The notes under the pieces are model-generated. The model made no database searches. It was not told where the DNA came from and was given only the letters and a program-made list of their open reading frames with translations. A DNA stretch of 54,194 nt from Tolypocladium sp. Sup5 PDA-1. Taxonomy: Eukaryota; Ascomycota; Sordariomycetes; Hypocreales; Ophiocordycipitaceae. Shown in pieces: positions 11,037 through 20,406 of the stretch; position 1 is the stretch's first letter, and the number at the start of each line of letters is the position of its first letter. The stretch is from NCBI GenBank assembly GCA_000750105.3, contig JPHH03000107.1, positions 1-54,194 of the forward strand, in the 5' to 3' direction. The position numbers were made by a program, and so were the translations under genes.

Positions 11037-11591
11037 TACTGTGAAAGTAGGGCATGCTGTATTAGGCCCAATCGGTCCACTACGCTAACTAGAATATCGT
11101 GGCCGCTATCCTTATCCACTGCCCCGAGAATAGCCTTGACCGTAGTCGTAATTATTCCGGCCGTAATAGCGGCAGTGCCGCTGTTGGCATTGATGCATTG
11201 ACTAAGCCTATATTGCTCACTAACTCGTGCGAGGTTCTTATTACCGAGAACTTTATTCCGGATCGATGACTAATGGTCTGATAAATGAATTTGTATGAGT
11301 AGTAGCTTATGATATATTGCCGATTAGGTTAATTGAAGGTTGTAACTGACGCTTTTCAAGGTCTAATTTTAGCTAAAGGCTGCATAACTGAAGGGTGGCT
11401 GCGATGTCGCCGTAGATGGCGAGACGGTCGTTCTTTGGTATGCGGTGGTAAGTGCCGTCAATAGTGCAGACCGATATGAAGTCACCGGCGGCATTATATG
11501 CCTCCGCGTAGAGCACCTTGGATTTGAATATGTATCCGATGATCTGCTCGTACCGCGATACCTTGTTACTAAAGCGAGTATAAAAATCCAT
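11037..11591 (-). pseudogene. RNase III-domain gene relic
   Basis: RNase III enzymes cut double-stranded RNA as dimers. From an ATG at 11591 the minus strand reads MDFYTRFSNKVSRYEQIIGY, then DGTYHRIPKNDRLAIYGDIA, which occupies the place of the classic NERLEFLGDxxL signature in small fungal RNase III proteins, then ends at a TAG after LQLCSL. A second block in another frame (about 11250-11050) reads NLARVSEQYRLSQCI, ITAGIITTTVKAILGAVDKD and LVSVVDRLGLIQHALL. It holds the downstream motif, where an acidic residue normally precedes AILGAV; here it is Lys. A frame change and stops between the blocks, biased to C-to-T/G-to-A, show a dead copy. No dsRNA-binding domain is visible. Confidence 0.65.
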
Positions 11592-11645
11592 GTTATTAGT
11601 GACCTGGATACGAAACAAAAGGGAAGAGATGAAGTGGAATTGCAA

Positions 11646-12486
11646 TGGCGACCTTGCGATGTAAGAATAACACTTACGCTGGTTAGTAGCTGAAGACTTC
11701 GCGTATTAGGGTCGAAGGAGGGAAGAGCTAGAGCTAACATAGATGACCTACTTAATGCCTGACCGGCAAGGCGGGGTATCTAACCCCTAACTGGGCGCTT
11801 ATGCCGAGCTCTTCTCCCGTTAGTGGGGTGTAAAAACCTCCTCCTTTCACTATCCGGCTTCCTTTGCCGCTAATAGCTTTGTCGAACTATGCCTCTCCGT
11901 ATACTGTATGATAATATATCGCTTGGCGTGAGAACCTAGACTTTGTAAATTATCTCCCCCCTCTGCGAATCGTTACCTTCTATCCTCTTGATCCTCTCCG
12001 GGGGAACCTCGTATCCTACGAAGCCTTGGTCTGCTCGGCACTCCTAGCCCTATGGCCGGGACTACTCTACAGGGCGCAATCCCCTGGCGGACGTCGTAGG
12101 TCTGCAGCACCTGGTGGACTAGGTGGCGCGGGCTGAGATGAGGCGTTCGAAGTGGCTTTAAGAGCAATATCTTCGGGGGACAACTCGGCGTGTTAATGGT
12201 TGCTGAAGATGGGACAGATTCTTTACATTCTCAGCAGCTTTATAGCAAGTGCGCGACTTTGACTATTATTCTGCCGTGATTGTACCTCGAACTCTAACTT
12301 TGCGACGAGAAGGAAAAGCTGCCCAGGATCGAGAAGCGATCCATCACTGACCTCCCTGCAATAAGAGAGGGGGCTAAAAGTTACGCAAGTATAGTCGTGG
12401 AGGTTACTACCGTCTGCGTTCCGGTTTCCCCCGTTCGCCCTATTCTCCTCTATCACCGCGTTCGCCCCGTTTTCCACGTCTAGCAT
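11646..12486. other. No confident gene; possible remnants on the minus strand
   Basis: Minus-strand frames at 12223-12537 (104 codons) and 11973-12167 are not recognised. They lie directly downstream of the Mga2/Spt23-type relic on the same strand, so they could be heavily decayed ankyrin and C-terminal parts of it, but I see no ankyrin signature to prove this. Confidence 0.3.
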
Positions 12487-13503
12487 CGGTATTGGCTTCT
12501 CAAGCAAGTAGGGCCGCGACAAATTGATGATATCCAAGTGAGCAAGCCATAGTCAAGATCAATTAGATCAAGGACCTTAAGAAGCTAAGACTCGAGATGC
12601 TCATAAGAGGCATGGTTGAAGGCAAGGTCACCAGCTCTCGGGTTAGAGAATAGGCCACCTACGGACCAACCCCAACTTCCGTTATTCAGGATTCTCCGTG
12701 CCAAGTAACTAGCTCGATCATCTAGCCAGACGTCTTGTGGCCTAGCACCGATAGCGCCGTTCGGATGAGCTTATCTTCGTTGTCGTCAATGCACTTGAAG
12801 ATAGCAGACTCCTTGGCCATCGGGAAGCTTTGAGCGACTCCCTGGTGCTTGAGCGTGACAGCAATCGCTCCAGCGACAGGAGTAGGAGGCAGGATGCAGA
12901 CAATAGAAGAATCACCCCAGTATGTCGTAGTAATAGCCTTTTGATCACCAAACCAGACCTCCAACCCCTGGGAAAACGCTTGTCCAAGCACAGAAACCTC
13001 AATGCCACCCATCTTGGGACCCTTGTTACGGATGATCTTGTGAATCATAAGTGGAGGTCGAGGCTGCTTTACTCCCATACGCAGAGAGTATAGGCTGCTG
13101 TCAACGTTCTGCGCGAATTGGCTCTGAGAGACATTAACGCCGTTCCGGAGGCCGTTCGGACTCGGTGCTCGGCTGGGTTGCTAGATGTCGGCACCGAGTA
13201 CAGCTGAGCCATGGCCAGTTTATCCATGCTTGCAGACAGGTTGTTGGTACGGAATGATGCTTGGTCGTTGCTGCCGGGAGTCGGCGGCCCGTTGGCAGGA
13301 TTTGGGGAGAAAGGGGACGTAGCCGTGGATAGTTGTGTGCTGGCTGTTTGGGATCCGGCCGGTGGAGAGCCCCGGATTCGAGGATCTTCGCTTGGAAGAG
13401 GAGGGTTACATTTGAGGAAGCCAGCTTGTTTCGGGCCCTCGCAGGGAGGAAGCTCCTCTGGATGGGAGGTTGTGTTGGGCGCCTGCCAGTTCACTCCAGC
13501 CAT
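12487..13503 (-). pseudogene. Mga2/Spt23-type transcription factor relic (IPT/TIG domain plus ankyrin start)
   Basis: Mga2/Spt23 proteins are membrane-tethered transcription factors controlling fatty-acid desaturation, with an IPT/TIG fold followed by ankyrin repeats and a C-terminal anchor. Minus-strand peptides in order: a Pro/Ser-rich region (13503-13100), KQPRPPLMIHKIIRNKGPKM, EVSVLGQAFSQGLEVWFGDQ and CILPPTPVAGAIAVTLKHQG (IPT fold, 13078-12830), DDNEDKLIRTALSVLGHK ending at a TAG (about 12724), then out of frame SNPRAGDLAFNHASYEHLES and ACSLGYHQFVAALLA, the entry of the ankyrin region. There is a frameshift at about 13095, in-frame stops, and an apparent internal deletion before the ankyrin start. 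The anchor and activation regions are missing. Likely a dispersed duplicate of a conserved gene, killed by RIP. Confidence 0.75.
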
Positions 13504-13633
13504 CTTAGGGACGACAGCGCAGACTCCGTTGCCTTATGGTGCCAACTTCTGTCAGATGCCTGAGCCGACGGGTGCATATTTATAACCCTGGCCGCCAACG
13601 TCGGACGTCTCGGCGAACCAGAGACTTCAGCAG

Positions 13634-13894
13634 CTAATCCACCAGAGCCAAATTCTCCAATGAGTTAGCATGTAACAAACCGACACCACCACTAAAAAGT
13701 TTCACTTCTTGGATTGCAGTCTCCGAAACGTGGATCTCGGCAGAGGCCAACCGAAGAGTGAGTGCCATTATGAGACTCGAGGTGAGATAATCGTAGATAG
13801 AGGTTGCCGTGATATTCGCTTCGGCTTTGTGACTCCATGCTGCTATGAAAATCCAAACCATCAAGGCAAGCGAGCCCAACATGATCGCATTCAT
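13634..13894 (-). CDS. Small hydrophobic protein, unknown
   Basis: From an ATG at 13894 an 86-residue frame reads MNAIMLGSLALMVWIFIAAW (a clear membrane segment or signal anchor), then YDYLTSSLIMALTLRLASAE, a second moderately hydrophobic stretch. I do not recognise a family. The opposite strand also has an open frame (13709-14038) of poorer composition, so the minus reading is preferred on hydrophobicity only. It may be a fragment of a multi-spanning protein and lies between two relics. Confidence 0.3.
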   Translation of the reverse strand: MNAIMLGSLALMVWIFIAAWSHKAEANITATSIYDYLTSSLIMALTLRLASAEIHVSETAIQEVKLFSGGVGLLHANSLENLALVD

Positions 13895-14439
13895 TCGGCG
13901 ATCTCCGCTAGGACGTCCCCTGTCAGCACAGTCCTGCCGAATACGAAAATGGCCTTGCTCTGTTTCCACCGGCTCTGTTTCCTACAGGCCCCGCGCCTCG
14001 GCGTTTCGCCACTTCATGCGAAACACGCGACAATCTAGCCGGCGCAGTCGAGACAGCCACCATTTAGCGACCGACGAGCCAACCCGCCTTGTCGATGCAA
14101 AATTGATCTCGGGGCGGGCAGTTCATCAGTTTATTTGCAACTACGCAGCCGCGAGGGTACAGCGTCCCGCGTGCATAGGAGGCATGCAACCTCGCAACAG
14201 TTAGGACTTGATGAATGGAGGGTACGCTTAGGAATTGCTTAAGATAGTAGGAGCTGATCTCGCTGGCTCGTCTATTAGGTTATGACGAAGGTCGTAATAG
14301 GGGGCTAAGTTATTATAGAATTCCTTGCTGTCTCTCCTTTACATCGCCTTAGAAGTTATATTCTTTTGGAGCCTAATTAATATGTAAGACGACGCCAGCA
14401 TTTTAGGATACCCTATTAATTATATTCTAGCGAATATAA

Positions 14440-14964
14440 AGCGGGTTATCAGTAACATCCGGTAGTAGTTTGCGAAGCCCAGGAAGCTACGCACGCCCTT
14501 CACGTTCGTTGGGGCATCCCATTCGCGGATAGCCCGCTGTTTGTCCGGATCGCAGGCGATACCCTCCCCAGCCTTCACGATAAACCCTAGGTACTTGACC
14601 TGCTTGACCGAGAATTCGCACTTCGCCGGGTCGAGGTAGAGACCGGCGTCTCGCAAGCTAACAAGGACCTGCCGTACCTTCGCTTCGTGGTCTACCCGAG
14701 AGCCGCTTGAGTAGATGAGTCATCGAGGTACTTCCGTAGCACGTTATTCATATAAGGTTGGAAGGTCGCGGGAGCACCGCTCAAGCCGAAGGGACAGACA
14801 AGCCACTCGTAGAGCCCGAACCTCGTCCGGAAGGCCGTCTTCGCCTCGTGGCCCGGGGCCATCGGGATCTTATGGAAGGCGGCAACCACGTCCAGCTTCG
14901 TGAACCACTTCGCCTTCGCTATGGTCCTTAGGGTCTCCGAGATTAGGGGTAACGGGTGAGACAA
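14440..14964 (-). pseudogene. Ty3/gypsy reverse transcriptase fragment
   Basis: The minus strand reads SHPLPLISETLRTIAKAKWF, TKLDVVAAFHKIPMAPG, KTAFRTRFGLYEWLVCPFGL, SGAPATFQPYMNNVLRKYLD and then, after a frame change near 14690, GLYLDPAKCEFSVKQVKYLG and GVRSFLGFANYYRMLL. This is the fingers/palm part of a gypsy RT in the correct order. The segment that should carry the catalytic Y-(L/I)-D-D-x-L-I-Y motif is collapsed: one YLDD is followed directly by an out-of-frame IYSSGSR equivalent, consistent with a small deletion. RNase H, integrase and protease are absent and the piece ends abruptly near 14440. GC content is high and RIP decay slight, unlike the gypsy remains at the right end. Confidence 0.9.
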
Positions 14965-14986
14965 TCGAGCTGAGGCTAGAGAACAT

Positions 14987-16000
14987 CTACCAAAACGGCC
15001 CCGTTTCCCAGGTCACGTTGTTTGGTTCTTCGTCATGCCTCCATCCCAACGCTCCAGTTTGCACATCAGCTATGCGGTAGTAGCCCAACGGATGATTGAC
15101 ATATGATCTGCCGTCAAGCCTCCAGATTGGTCGACCAGTGTAGAACTCACGGTCATGTTGAACGAAGCCTCCAACTGTCAGTGTCGGCGCTTGCTGGGTT
15201 TGACACCTTCGCAGGCCCTGTACCATGAATCTGTATAGAGCATACCGAAGGGTACAACTGCTGCTTTCCCTGGGAATGACCCAGCAATCCACCTGGCAGT
15301 CCTTGTCGTTAATCGATTTGGGTCTGCTGGCCCGAAATTGAAGAAGGAGCAGTGTTTTGCCATCCCAACAGAAGATGTGCGGGCACTGATATTTATCTGC
15401 GTATCTAGCTTCTTAGTTAGAATTCAACTCCGGGCTCAAAACACATGAGACGTCATTGATGGCATACCCGCGAAGTTCACGGGCAAGCTTTTTCTGGGCG
15501 TCTCCCAAGGACCCATCAAGCCACTGCCGACGACTGATCAGATTGCGTTTAAATTCCCCGACTATCACGGCAGTCCTCATGTCGCCAATATACATGGCAT
15601 ACGTGCAATCGATGTTTTCAGGGGCGTTGGATCCGCTCAGGGGCTTCGTGTGGCTTGTTTGTACAATGCGCGGATACCTGTTCCAAGCAGAGAGGACGGG
15701 ATTTGACACTTCTGTGTGCCACCAGTTTTCCATATCGGCTTCTGTCTCGAGTCGCCAGGATCGTTCGTTCGGAAACCCGGTGGGCTCGTTCAGACGGTGT
15801 TGATCGTCATCATAGAGAGGAAGCAACCTGTCAAAGTTGGAATGCCATATCGAGTCCTCGTCGACGGTGGTCAGAACGTTGAAGTTGGTGATGGAGTGAT
15901 AGCCTTGAGCCCAGGTCTTGTCGGTGTACGAGATTGAATCAGGGTTTGGAATAACATTGGCAGAATTCTGCATAATAACATCTTGAGCAGTAGTCATCAT
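14987..16000 (-). CDS. Conserved-looking fungal hypothetical protein, two exons, 321 aa
   Basis: Exon 1 is 16000-15445 (ATG at 16000) and exon 2 is 15396-14987. The 48-bp intron (15444-15397) starts GTGTTT, has TCTAACT as a branch site and ends CGCAG; removing it keeps the frame exactly. The protein is soluble-looking, without a signal peptide. Residues 144-152 read AVIVGEFKR, with acidic residues shortly upstream (D131, D140), which resembles the D...(E)xK core of PD-(D/E)XK nuclease-like folds. Exon 2 opens CPHIFCWDGKTLLLLQFRA and includes a Tyr/Trp-rich C-terminal domain. The arrangement resembles a widespread, uncharacterised ascomycete family. No stop or RIP damage although it sits directly next to a gypsy RT fragment. 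Function unknown; the nuclease-like motif is inference. Confidence 0.7.
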
Positions 16001-17581
16001 GATATCGCTATGAGCGTGACCCGAATCCCGTTAAATGCGTGATTAATTGATATGACTTCTATGACTCTTCCAGCTGTTCAAAGAGGCAGGAAAAAGGATT
16101 CCTCTTATCCTTGCAGCTATAGCTTGTAACCCCTATCCATGAGTCATCAATGTAACATTGCTGCCAAAGGAGGTTTCCGAGTCGGCCGGATCTTCCGGGT
16201 CGGCCAGTCCGGCCGGGTCTCCCGGGCCTGCCTCGTCAACCGGTCTATCCGACAAATGTAGGGCTAGATGCCCTGGTATTGCGAGAACCTTCTAATTACG
16301 TGTAACTATCTATTCTAGTCGCTAGAGGTCCTTAGGATGACCTCTAGTAACTGGGAAGAGCCTTTCTTCTCTATAGAGAAGTCTATCTTCATTAGCGTTA
16401 GTAGTGGAAGGATATGGTGTTGAAGGCGTTGAATAGGGTATGCGTTATCCCGGTGCAATAGTTAATTCAACCCGTGTAGACCGGGCTTATAACTAACGCG
16501 TGAGAAGGTGAGATAATTGACTAGTAAAGACTCTTGATTTCTAGCTAAATGAGTGGAAAAGAGCTTCCTTTTATCTGTGCCGTTGAGGCCTGTGATGCCT
16601 TGTAATCCAACGTTGGCTGCGTGTTAGTCGTGTTGGTGGCGTTAGACTTCGCGATTGAGGCGTTTACAGCTTCAATTGAGTCCCGAGTCATCAATGCAAC
16701 GAGGCTTCATTCATCAATGGAAGAAGGCAACGAGGCTTGATTCCTGAATGCACACACCGAGTCATCAATGTGATGTGGCGGTTGTGCGGTGGATGTGACA
16801 CATGGACAAGGCAAATAAGTCCCTCAAATAAATTTTAGTTTGTCAGTTCGGCACCGGCGACTACATAGTCAGACACACTGGGCTGAAGTTCCATCGGCAC
16901 TGTCATTGAAGTGGGATATATAGAATAGACGTAACAAGAGTGCATGAAACACTGAGCCAGAAAAGCCATGGGCCCTATAACGTACGCTTTACACAGCCCG
17001 CGTGTGCTTTGTCAGTCGCGGTGGAGCGTGAGTTCCAGTAGAAGCATTGACCGTAATCTCCAACATAAACTCAAACGTCATGCCTACTGGGATTGAAATG
17101 CCTCGCTTCGCTCTGACTATCACATGTATCCTCAACGCGGCGGGGCGCCTGCTCAGTGTTATTCTCTTTTTCTCGGCCCGAAACCATGGATTGATTGCAT
17201 TGATAGTCTGGCGGTGGACACAGATGACGAGGCCGCCGATAACACTTCAATGTTCAATAGCACTCTGGCCCGTGCCAAGTCCAGGCCATTGCCGCTGAGT
17301 TGCAAATTTATAATCGAGTCGATGGTGCCAATGGTTCACATCTCTGCGTTTCCAGCTGGGCAACAACACCTGACGGGCATCCTCTACGGCACTCATGCCA
17401 TCAATGGCAAAGTTATTGATCCCTGCTGTTATGTTATAGGGCTGCCTCGAAGCTGCGTTGGAGTTGGCTGCCAGATTGCCATCGAAGTCCCTGATTCAAA
17501 CCCCACGACGGTCCGTAGACTCCGTACTTTGTACATGTAGACTACATGTAACGTTGAATTGGAGACCGTTGAATACATGCA
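16001..17581. other. Intergenic, no supported gene
   Basis: Contains the upstream region of the 16000-14987 gene, a GC-rich imperfect repeat of GTCGGCC/CCGGGTC words at about 16180-16245, an AT-shifted RIP-like part at 16255-16580 and short repeats (GAGTCATCAATG; CAACGAGGCTTSATTC) at 16683-16770. An open frame at 17124-17540 (138 codons) has no recognisable motif and no splice context; I treat it as unproven. Confidence 0.4.
16139..16147. promoter_or_regulatory. ATGAGTCAT, GCN4/AP-1-like palindrome
   Basis: A perfect bZIP-type site lies 139 bp upstream of the ATG of the minus-strand gene at 16000-14987. The longer word GAGTCATCAATG at this place recurs at 16685-16696 and 16759-16770. Function is inference from the consensus only. 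Confidence 0.3.
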
Positions 17582-17877
17582 CACTCCAGACCCTGTAAGA
17601 TTGTAAGCGCGGTTTTTGGCCCCACGCACCGCAGCCAGTAGCATTCGAATGCACAGAACCCTGTTAGGGAAAGGAGATCTCTTTAACGACTACTAATCCC
17701 ATTGAATTTCTTCAAATTTCAGAACAGTTAATACGGTAAGAAGAAACTTACTCTCTTCGTTTTCCCCCTAATTTTTTCCTTTTTTTAGTCGCCTATAAAG
17801 AAATATCGCTGAATATCTGTCAAAGGTGGGTCTCAAAATGTCTCACTTACGAGTACAATCTTACAGGGTCTGGAGTG
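17582..17877. mobile_element. 296-bp MITE with perfect 24-bp terminal inverted repeats
   Basis: Positions 17582-17605 and 17854-17877 are exact reverse complements over 24 bp; the end sequence begins CACTCCAGACCCTGTAAG. The right end is followed by TA and the left end preceded by CA, so a TA target duplication is possible if one base has changed. The 296-bp interior has no coding capacity. A related end, also preceded by TA, occurs at 23707. The features suggest a non-autonomous Tc1/mariner-superfamily element, but the TIR family is not one I can name. Confidence 0.8.
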
Positions 17878-18202
17878 TAGCTTGGCCGTACTTGACGATT
17901 CATGTTGATGTTGCCATCAGGTTCACGCTACGTGCGTCATCTCCCACAATGCATGAAGCGTGCGAAATTGGTGCATCTTGGCGGCTCTGTACGATCCCTG
18001 TGAGCACCACGGGAGGGCCAGACACTTCATGCGCCACCCACCATGTACATGTAAATATTCTACAAGTCTTCCAGCCAAATAAATACGTCTTTCCCACGCA
18101 TCGGTATTCTCTCGTTTCAACCAGTCAGTCGCTCGCCCCATTAACATCCCCTTCTGCAACACCCGTCTCTCGCTTGCGACTCTGCAACCCACTGAAATCA
18201 TC

Positions 18203-19135
18203 ATGCGCTCCTTCACTATCCTTGCCGCCCTCATCGGCGCTGCCTCTGCCGGCCCTTCTCTGACCACGAGGGCGGGCGATGACATTTCCATCGTCCATCC
18301 CGGCGGCGTTGACGATATCGTCCTGACCGACAAGAACACCCTCAACGGCACCTACCACGATGCCGAGACCAAGGTTGTGCAGAACAAGGTCTCGGTCCGT
18401 ACCACTGCCCAGAAGCCGAATACGCTGTCTCTGAAGTTCGTCAATCGCCTCGGCGGCCAGTTGAACGCCTACATCACGGGACTCGACAAGGACGGCAAGG
18501 TCGTCTTCGCTAGGGCAGATGGCTCGCTTGTGTACCCCAGCTCTGGCGACTCTTCCACGCCAGTCGTCATCAATGAGGAGCTGTCAGTCCCTCTGGGCTC
18601 CAAGGGCAAGGTCCTATGCATGTCCGTCGAGGTGCCCATCACCTCCGGCCGTCTCTACGTCGCACAGAGCGAGCTCAAGTTCTTCATGGTCAAGCCCGCT
18701 GAGTCGAACAAGGACACCCTCGTGCATCCCTCGGAGGCCAACCCGAAGGATCCCAATGCCGGCATCAAGTACGATTTCATCGAGTTTGATATCCAGAAGG
18801 ACGGCTTCCTCGGCGCTGCCATCAACCACGATGACTTCATCGGCCTGCCGCTCAGCATCCGAGTCACCGGCAGCGAGACCAAAACCGTGCGCAGCCTCCG
18901 CGGCGACTGCGTCGACAACCTCTGCAACGCCGAACGGGGGGGACTCCAGGGCATCAAGTGCGTGGCCGACGAGAACAAGCAGGATCTCCGCGTGCTCCTT
19001 CCCAGGCCCTTCATCAACCAGAACCCTGCCGTCTTCAAGGAGCATTGCCAGTTCGGTGATGAGTCTGGGGCTGGCAACACAGTCGTTGCGAACGCACGCG
19101 AGATGGCCATCTATGTCGGTGCGCCGCCGGCCTAG
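18203..19135 (+). CDS. GH64-type beta-1,3-glucanase, secreted, C-terminally truncated
   Basis: GH64 enzymes hydrolyse beta-1,3-glucan and act outside the cell. The 310-residue protein starts with a signal peptide (MRSFTILAALIGAASA, cleavage likely after residue 16). Residues 75-115 (LSLKFVNRLGGQLNAYITGL followed by GKVVFARADGSLVYP) and 176-220 (PSEANPKDPNAGIKYDFIEF, later NHDDFIGLPLSI) match the thaumatin-like N-terminal half of GH64. E194 and D211 fall where the family's catalytic Glu and Asp lie. It ends at a TAG after about 310 residues, while family members usually run about 370-450 and finish with a further domain. DNA after the stop is AT-shifted, so the 3' part was probably lost, although a naturally short form cannot be excluded. 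Single exon. Confidence 0.75.
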   Translation: MRSFTILAALIGAASAGPSLTTRAGDDISIVHPGGVDDIVLTDKNTLNGTYHDAETKVVQNKVSVRTTAQKPNTLSLKFVNRLGGQLNAYITGLDKDGKVVFARADGSLVYPSSGDSSTPVVINEELSVPLGSKGKVLCMSVEVPITSGRLYVAQSELKFFMVKPAESNKDTLVHPSEANPKDPNAGIKYDFIEFDIQKDGFLGAAINHDDFIGLPLSIRVTGSETKTVRSLRGDCVDNLCNAERGGLQGIKCVADENKQDLRVLLPRPFINQNPAVFKEHCQFGDESGAGNTVVANAREMAIYVGAPPA

Positions 19136-19308
19136 ACTTTCTTCACGCCTTAATTAGACCTGCCTACCCGAAGGACCTACTTGGAGCCTTCTTAGACTTT
19201 TAATTTTTAAAGATTCATCTTCAATCTTAAGTTTTGAGAGGATTTACTTAAATGCCGTTCAAGGCCCTCTATATTAATTGACGATTTATATATGTCAATT
19301 CTTTCCAG

Positions 19309-19879
19309 GTTGGAGGATCGACTGGCGGAGCCGCCATAGCGCTGGCCAAAGAACATCCTCACGTCAACCTGGTGGTGCAAGACTTGCCCGCCCACGCAGA
19401 AGCCGGACGCAAAGCAGCACAGGAATCACTTTCCGCCGAAGTCGCCTCCAGAATCACCTTCCAGGCCCACGACTTCATGCAGCCTCAGCCCGTGCACGGC
19501 GCGGACGCCCACTTGCTGAGGATGATCCTCTACGACTGGTCGGACGAGGACGCCGTGCGTATCTTGAAGAGCCTCGTCGTGGCGATGAGGGACAGTAGCG
19601 GGAGTAAAGCGGCGAGCAGTCTGAGGCTCCTCGTCATGGACTCGGTGCTGCCGGTTCCAGGATCGGTGCCCGTGGCGGAGGAGCGCGTCATGTGCGCGGG
19701 ACTTGACCATGCTGCAGGCGTTCAACAGCAAGGAGAGGGAGCTGGAGAACTGGATGCAGGTCATTTCGGCTACGGACCCGGAATTGTGGTTGGTCAATGT
19801 TGTCCAGCCGTTTAGGAGCGTCATGTCGGCCTTGGAAGTTGCGCCGGGCCATGCGATGGCAGCCAGGGAGAAGCAATGA
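19309..19879 (+). pseudogene. O-methyltransferase (SAM-dependent, PF00891-type) 3' fragment with frameshift
   Basis: The piece begins right after an intron-like acceptor (TTTCCAG, 19302-19308) with VGGSTGGAAIALAKEHPHVN, the SAM-binding glycine loop, then LVVQDLP, ITFQAHDFMQPQPVHGADAH and LLRMILYDWSDEDAVRILKS. After PVAEERVM (about 19690) the frame shifts, by a 2-bp loss or 1-bp gain within a GCGCG run; the next frame reads RDLTMLQAFNSKERELENWM, PELWLVNVVQPFRSVMSALE and stops at 19879. This is the C-terminal half of the fungal secondary-metabolite O-methyltransferase family; about 200 N-terminal residues are absent. Codon use is GC-rich, with no RIP signature, so the break looks recent. A cluster tailoring role is inferred from family and context. 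Confidence 0.8.
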
Positions 19880-20273
19880 GAAGGACAAGATGCATGGGCT
19901 CTTGGATGCTCCCAGAATATACAACTTAGAAACCGTGGCACGCTTGGCTCTGATGTAGATGACAAGTTATTACCGACAACTGTGTCAGTACTTCGTACTC
20001 GTCGAAGCGTGGGGTTTATTACTTGTGATCTCCAAGGCGCCACCCCCCTCCGCCCAAAGCTTGTGCACCTATTCGGCCTAGGTCAGCCACTCGACCAACT
20101 AACTGCACGTTGATCCTCCCACCGAAAACGGGCACCAGGGGCAAGAAGTCTTAAGGCCGATATGTCCACGTCGACCAACGGCCCAACAACGGCGTCGACG
20201 GATGTGATTGGCGTTGCCGCAGCTGAATATTCGTACATTGTCAGCACGATCGTACTTTGTACATGCTGAGTAT

Positions 20274-20281
20274 TATAAATA
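20274..20281 (+). promoter_or_regulatory. TATA-like box (TATAAATA)
   Basis: Lies 133 bp upstream of the ATG at 20407 of NmrA-like reductase 1. The paralogue at 34448 has the same word about 139 bp upstream. Confidence 0.45.
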
Positions 20282-20406
20282 TCTACTAGCTGCTTATTTT
20301 CACAATGCAGATACAAGGACTGCCAAACCGCGTACTGAGAAGAAGTATCGCATCAAAGTATACTTGCTGCTTCCACAGCACTTCCTCTCGCCACACGATA
20401 ACAACC

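Noticed and set aside
17124..17540. 138-codon frame with Cys residues, possible small secreted protein
   Set aside because: No signal peptide, no family, no intron context; next to a MITE. Left as intergenic.
18519..19157. Long plus-strand frame and minus-strand frames across the GH64 gene
   Set aside because: Ser/Arg-rich composition; shadows of the 18203-19135 gene, which has signal peptide and family motifs.
20305..20406. Upstream extension of reductase 1 to an ATG at 20305
   Set aside because: The paralogue starts at the position equal to 20407, and the extension lacks conserved residues; a TATA-like box lies only 30 bp upstream of 20305.
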